DNA of 19,488 nucleotides from Obelidium mucronatum (Eukaryota > Chytridiomycota > Chytridiomycetes > Chytridiales > Chytriomycetaceae): assembly GCA_025765595.1 (NCBI GenBank), contig JAIVFH010000449.1, positions 1 through 19,488 on the forward strand. The letters are read 5' to 3'. Below the pieces are notes generated by a model that worked only from the letters and a program-made list of their open reading frames with translations, was not told where the DNA came from and searched no databases. Both the position numbers and the translations under genes were made by a program. Positions 18,740 through 19,488 of the stretch are shown one piece after another. Each line of letters starts with the position of its first letter. Position 1 is the first letter of the stretch.

Positions 18740-19469
18740 ATGGCCGACGATTCGCAACAGGACATTGACATTGACTCAGTGATTGACCGCCTTCTCGAGG
18801 GTTCGTAATGAGCGGGATATGAGGGACTGGAGGGTGTTTAGTGGGGCCTTTGTTGGCTGCAATAACCCCATTTAGGTGTCTCTTCAGGCACCTCTTCTAA
18901 CAGCTTCTCCCTTAGTTCGCGGTGGAAAGCCAGGCCGCCAAGTGCAACTCGCCGAACACGAAGTGCGGTATCTCTGCAACAAATCGAGAGAGATCTTCAT
19001 CAGCCAACCAATTCTGCTGGAACTCGAAGCGCCAATCAAAATCTGCGGTTCGTGTTATTTAAAATGATGCGGGAGACGATAGCGGCTGGAAGCGGGTTGG
19101 AGCATATTTGTGGCTGATTTCATGTGGATGTGTGATATTTCATTGGGGTGGCCATTGTTCACACACGCACATACAATTTCATTCCACGGCTAAACCCGTC
19201 CACTCCAACTCAATACTGATTTTTTTTGTATTTATCAGGTGATATCCATGGGCAGTATTACGATCTTCTACGTCTGTTCGAATACGGTGGATTTCCCCCT
19301 GACGCCAACTACCTCTTTTTGGGGGACTATGTTGATCGTGGAAAGCACTCATTGGAAACAATTTGCTTGCTCTTGGCTTACAAGATCAAGTTCCCGGAAA
19401 ACTTTTTCATTCTTAGAGGAAATCATGAGGCGGCCAGTATCAACAGAATTTATGGATTTTATGACGAGT
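18740..19469 (+). CDS. GLC7: protein phosphatase 1 catalytic subunit, N-terminal part (gene cut by window edge)
   Basis: Exons 18740-18800, 18916-19047 and 19239-19469 cover about 141 residues. The next donor is GTAAGT at 19470, and the rest lies beyond the edge. The protein opens with a short acidic start, then [18 protein letters not shown] and [20 protein letters not shown]. The metallophosphatase motifs are present: GDIHG (D66, H68), GDYVDRG (D94) and RGNHE (N126, H127), which hold the two metal ions. PP1 dephosphorylates Ser/Thr in many regulatory complexes (yeast Glc7). Odd point: the residue after GNHE is Ala (GNHEAASIN) where PP1 nearly always has Cys (GNHECASIN). Introns of 115 and 191 nt are the longest in the window, and two donors read GTTCGT. 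Assigned to PP1, not PPZ or PP2A, by [11 protein letters not shown]. Confidence 0.93.
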
Positions 19470-19488
19470 GTAAGTACACTTTTTTAAT

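Noticed and set aside
1..19488. tRNA, rRNA, CRISPR or intact transposon genes
   Set aside because: No cloverleaf-like sequence with a T-loop motif, no regular spaced repeats, and no transposase or reverse transcriptase motifs were found on either strand by reading.

Overview
The window is eukaryotic nuclear DNA, most likely from an early-diverging (chytrid-type) fungus. The evidence for this is compact genes with many short GT..AG introns (30 to 191 nt, mostly 45-90), very short gaps between genes, a full-length ABCA-type transporter and a Topors-like E3 ligase (both uncommon in Dikarya), and a UPF0658 Golgi membrane protein typical of fungi. The lineage is an inference from gene content; no rRNA or other marker is present. 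No tRNA, rRNA or CRISPR array was seen.

Layout. 207-1699 (+): six-exon UPF0658-like membrane protein. 1978-3311 (+): four-exon secreted S1/P1-type zinc nuclease with a hydrophobic, GPI-like C-terminus. 3312-4138: no intact gene; it holds a diverged inverted repeat (arms near 3441 and 4137) enclosing a broken coding-like stretch. 4139-5329 (+): intronless RING finger protein of the Topors type. 5491-7584 (+): seven-exon protein of unknown function built from two tandem copies of one domain, with intron positions shared between the copies and a very GC-rich first exon. 7756-12983 (-): seven-exon ABCA transporter of about 1619 residues. 13041-13512 (+): small gene, probably mitochondrial, divergent from the ABCA gene with 57 bp between start codons. 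13882-15672 (+): WD40 ribosome-biogenesis protein PWP1. 15713-17220 (-): type II membrane, glycosyltransferase-like protein, convergent with PWP1 (40 bp between stops). 17299-18646 (+): mitochondrial FAD/folate-type carrier (SLC25A32/Flx1), divergent from the glycosyltransferase-like gene by 78 bp. 18740 to the right edge (+): N-terminal part of protein phosphatase 1 catalytic subunit.

The genes do not form one pathway. They are mostly housekeeping or secretory genes packed tightly, with two short divergent promoters and two convergent pairs. Exon boundaries were worked out by hand from reading-frame continuity, splice consensus and family conservation. The nuclease, ABCA, PWP1, carrier and PP1 models are the most secure. 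Two items are the best candidates for something undescribed: the tandem-duplicated protein at 5491-7584 and the inverted-repeat structure at 3441-4137.
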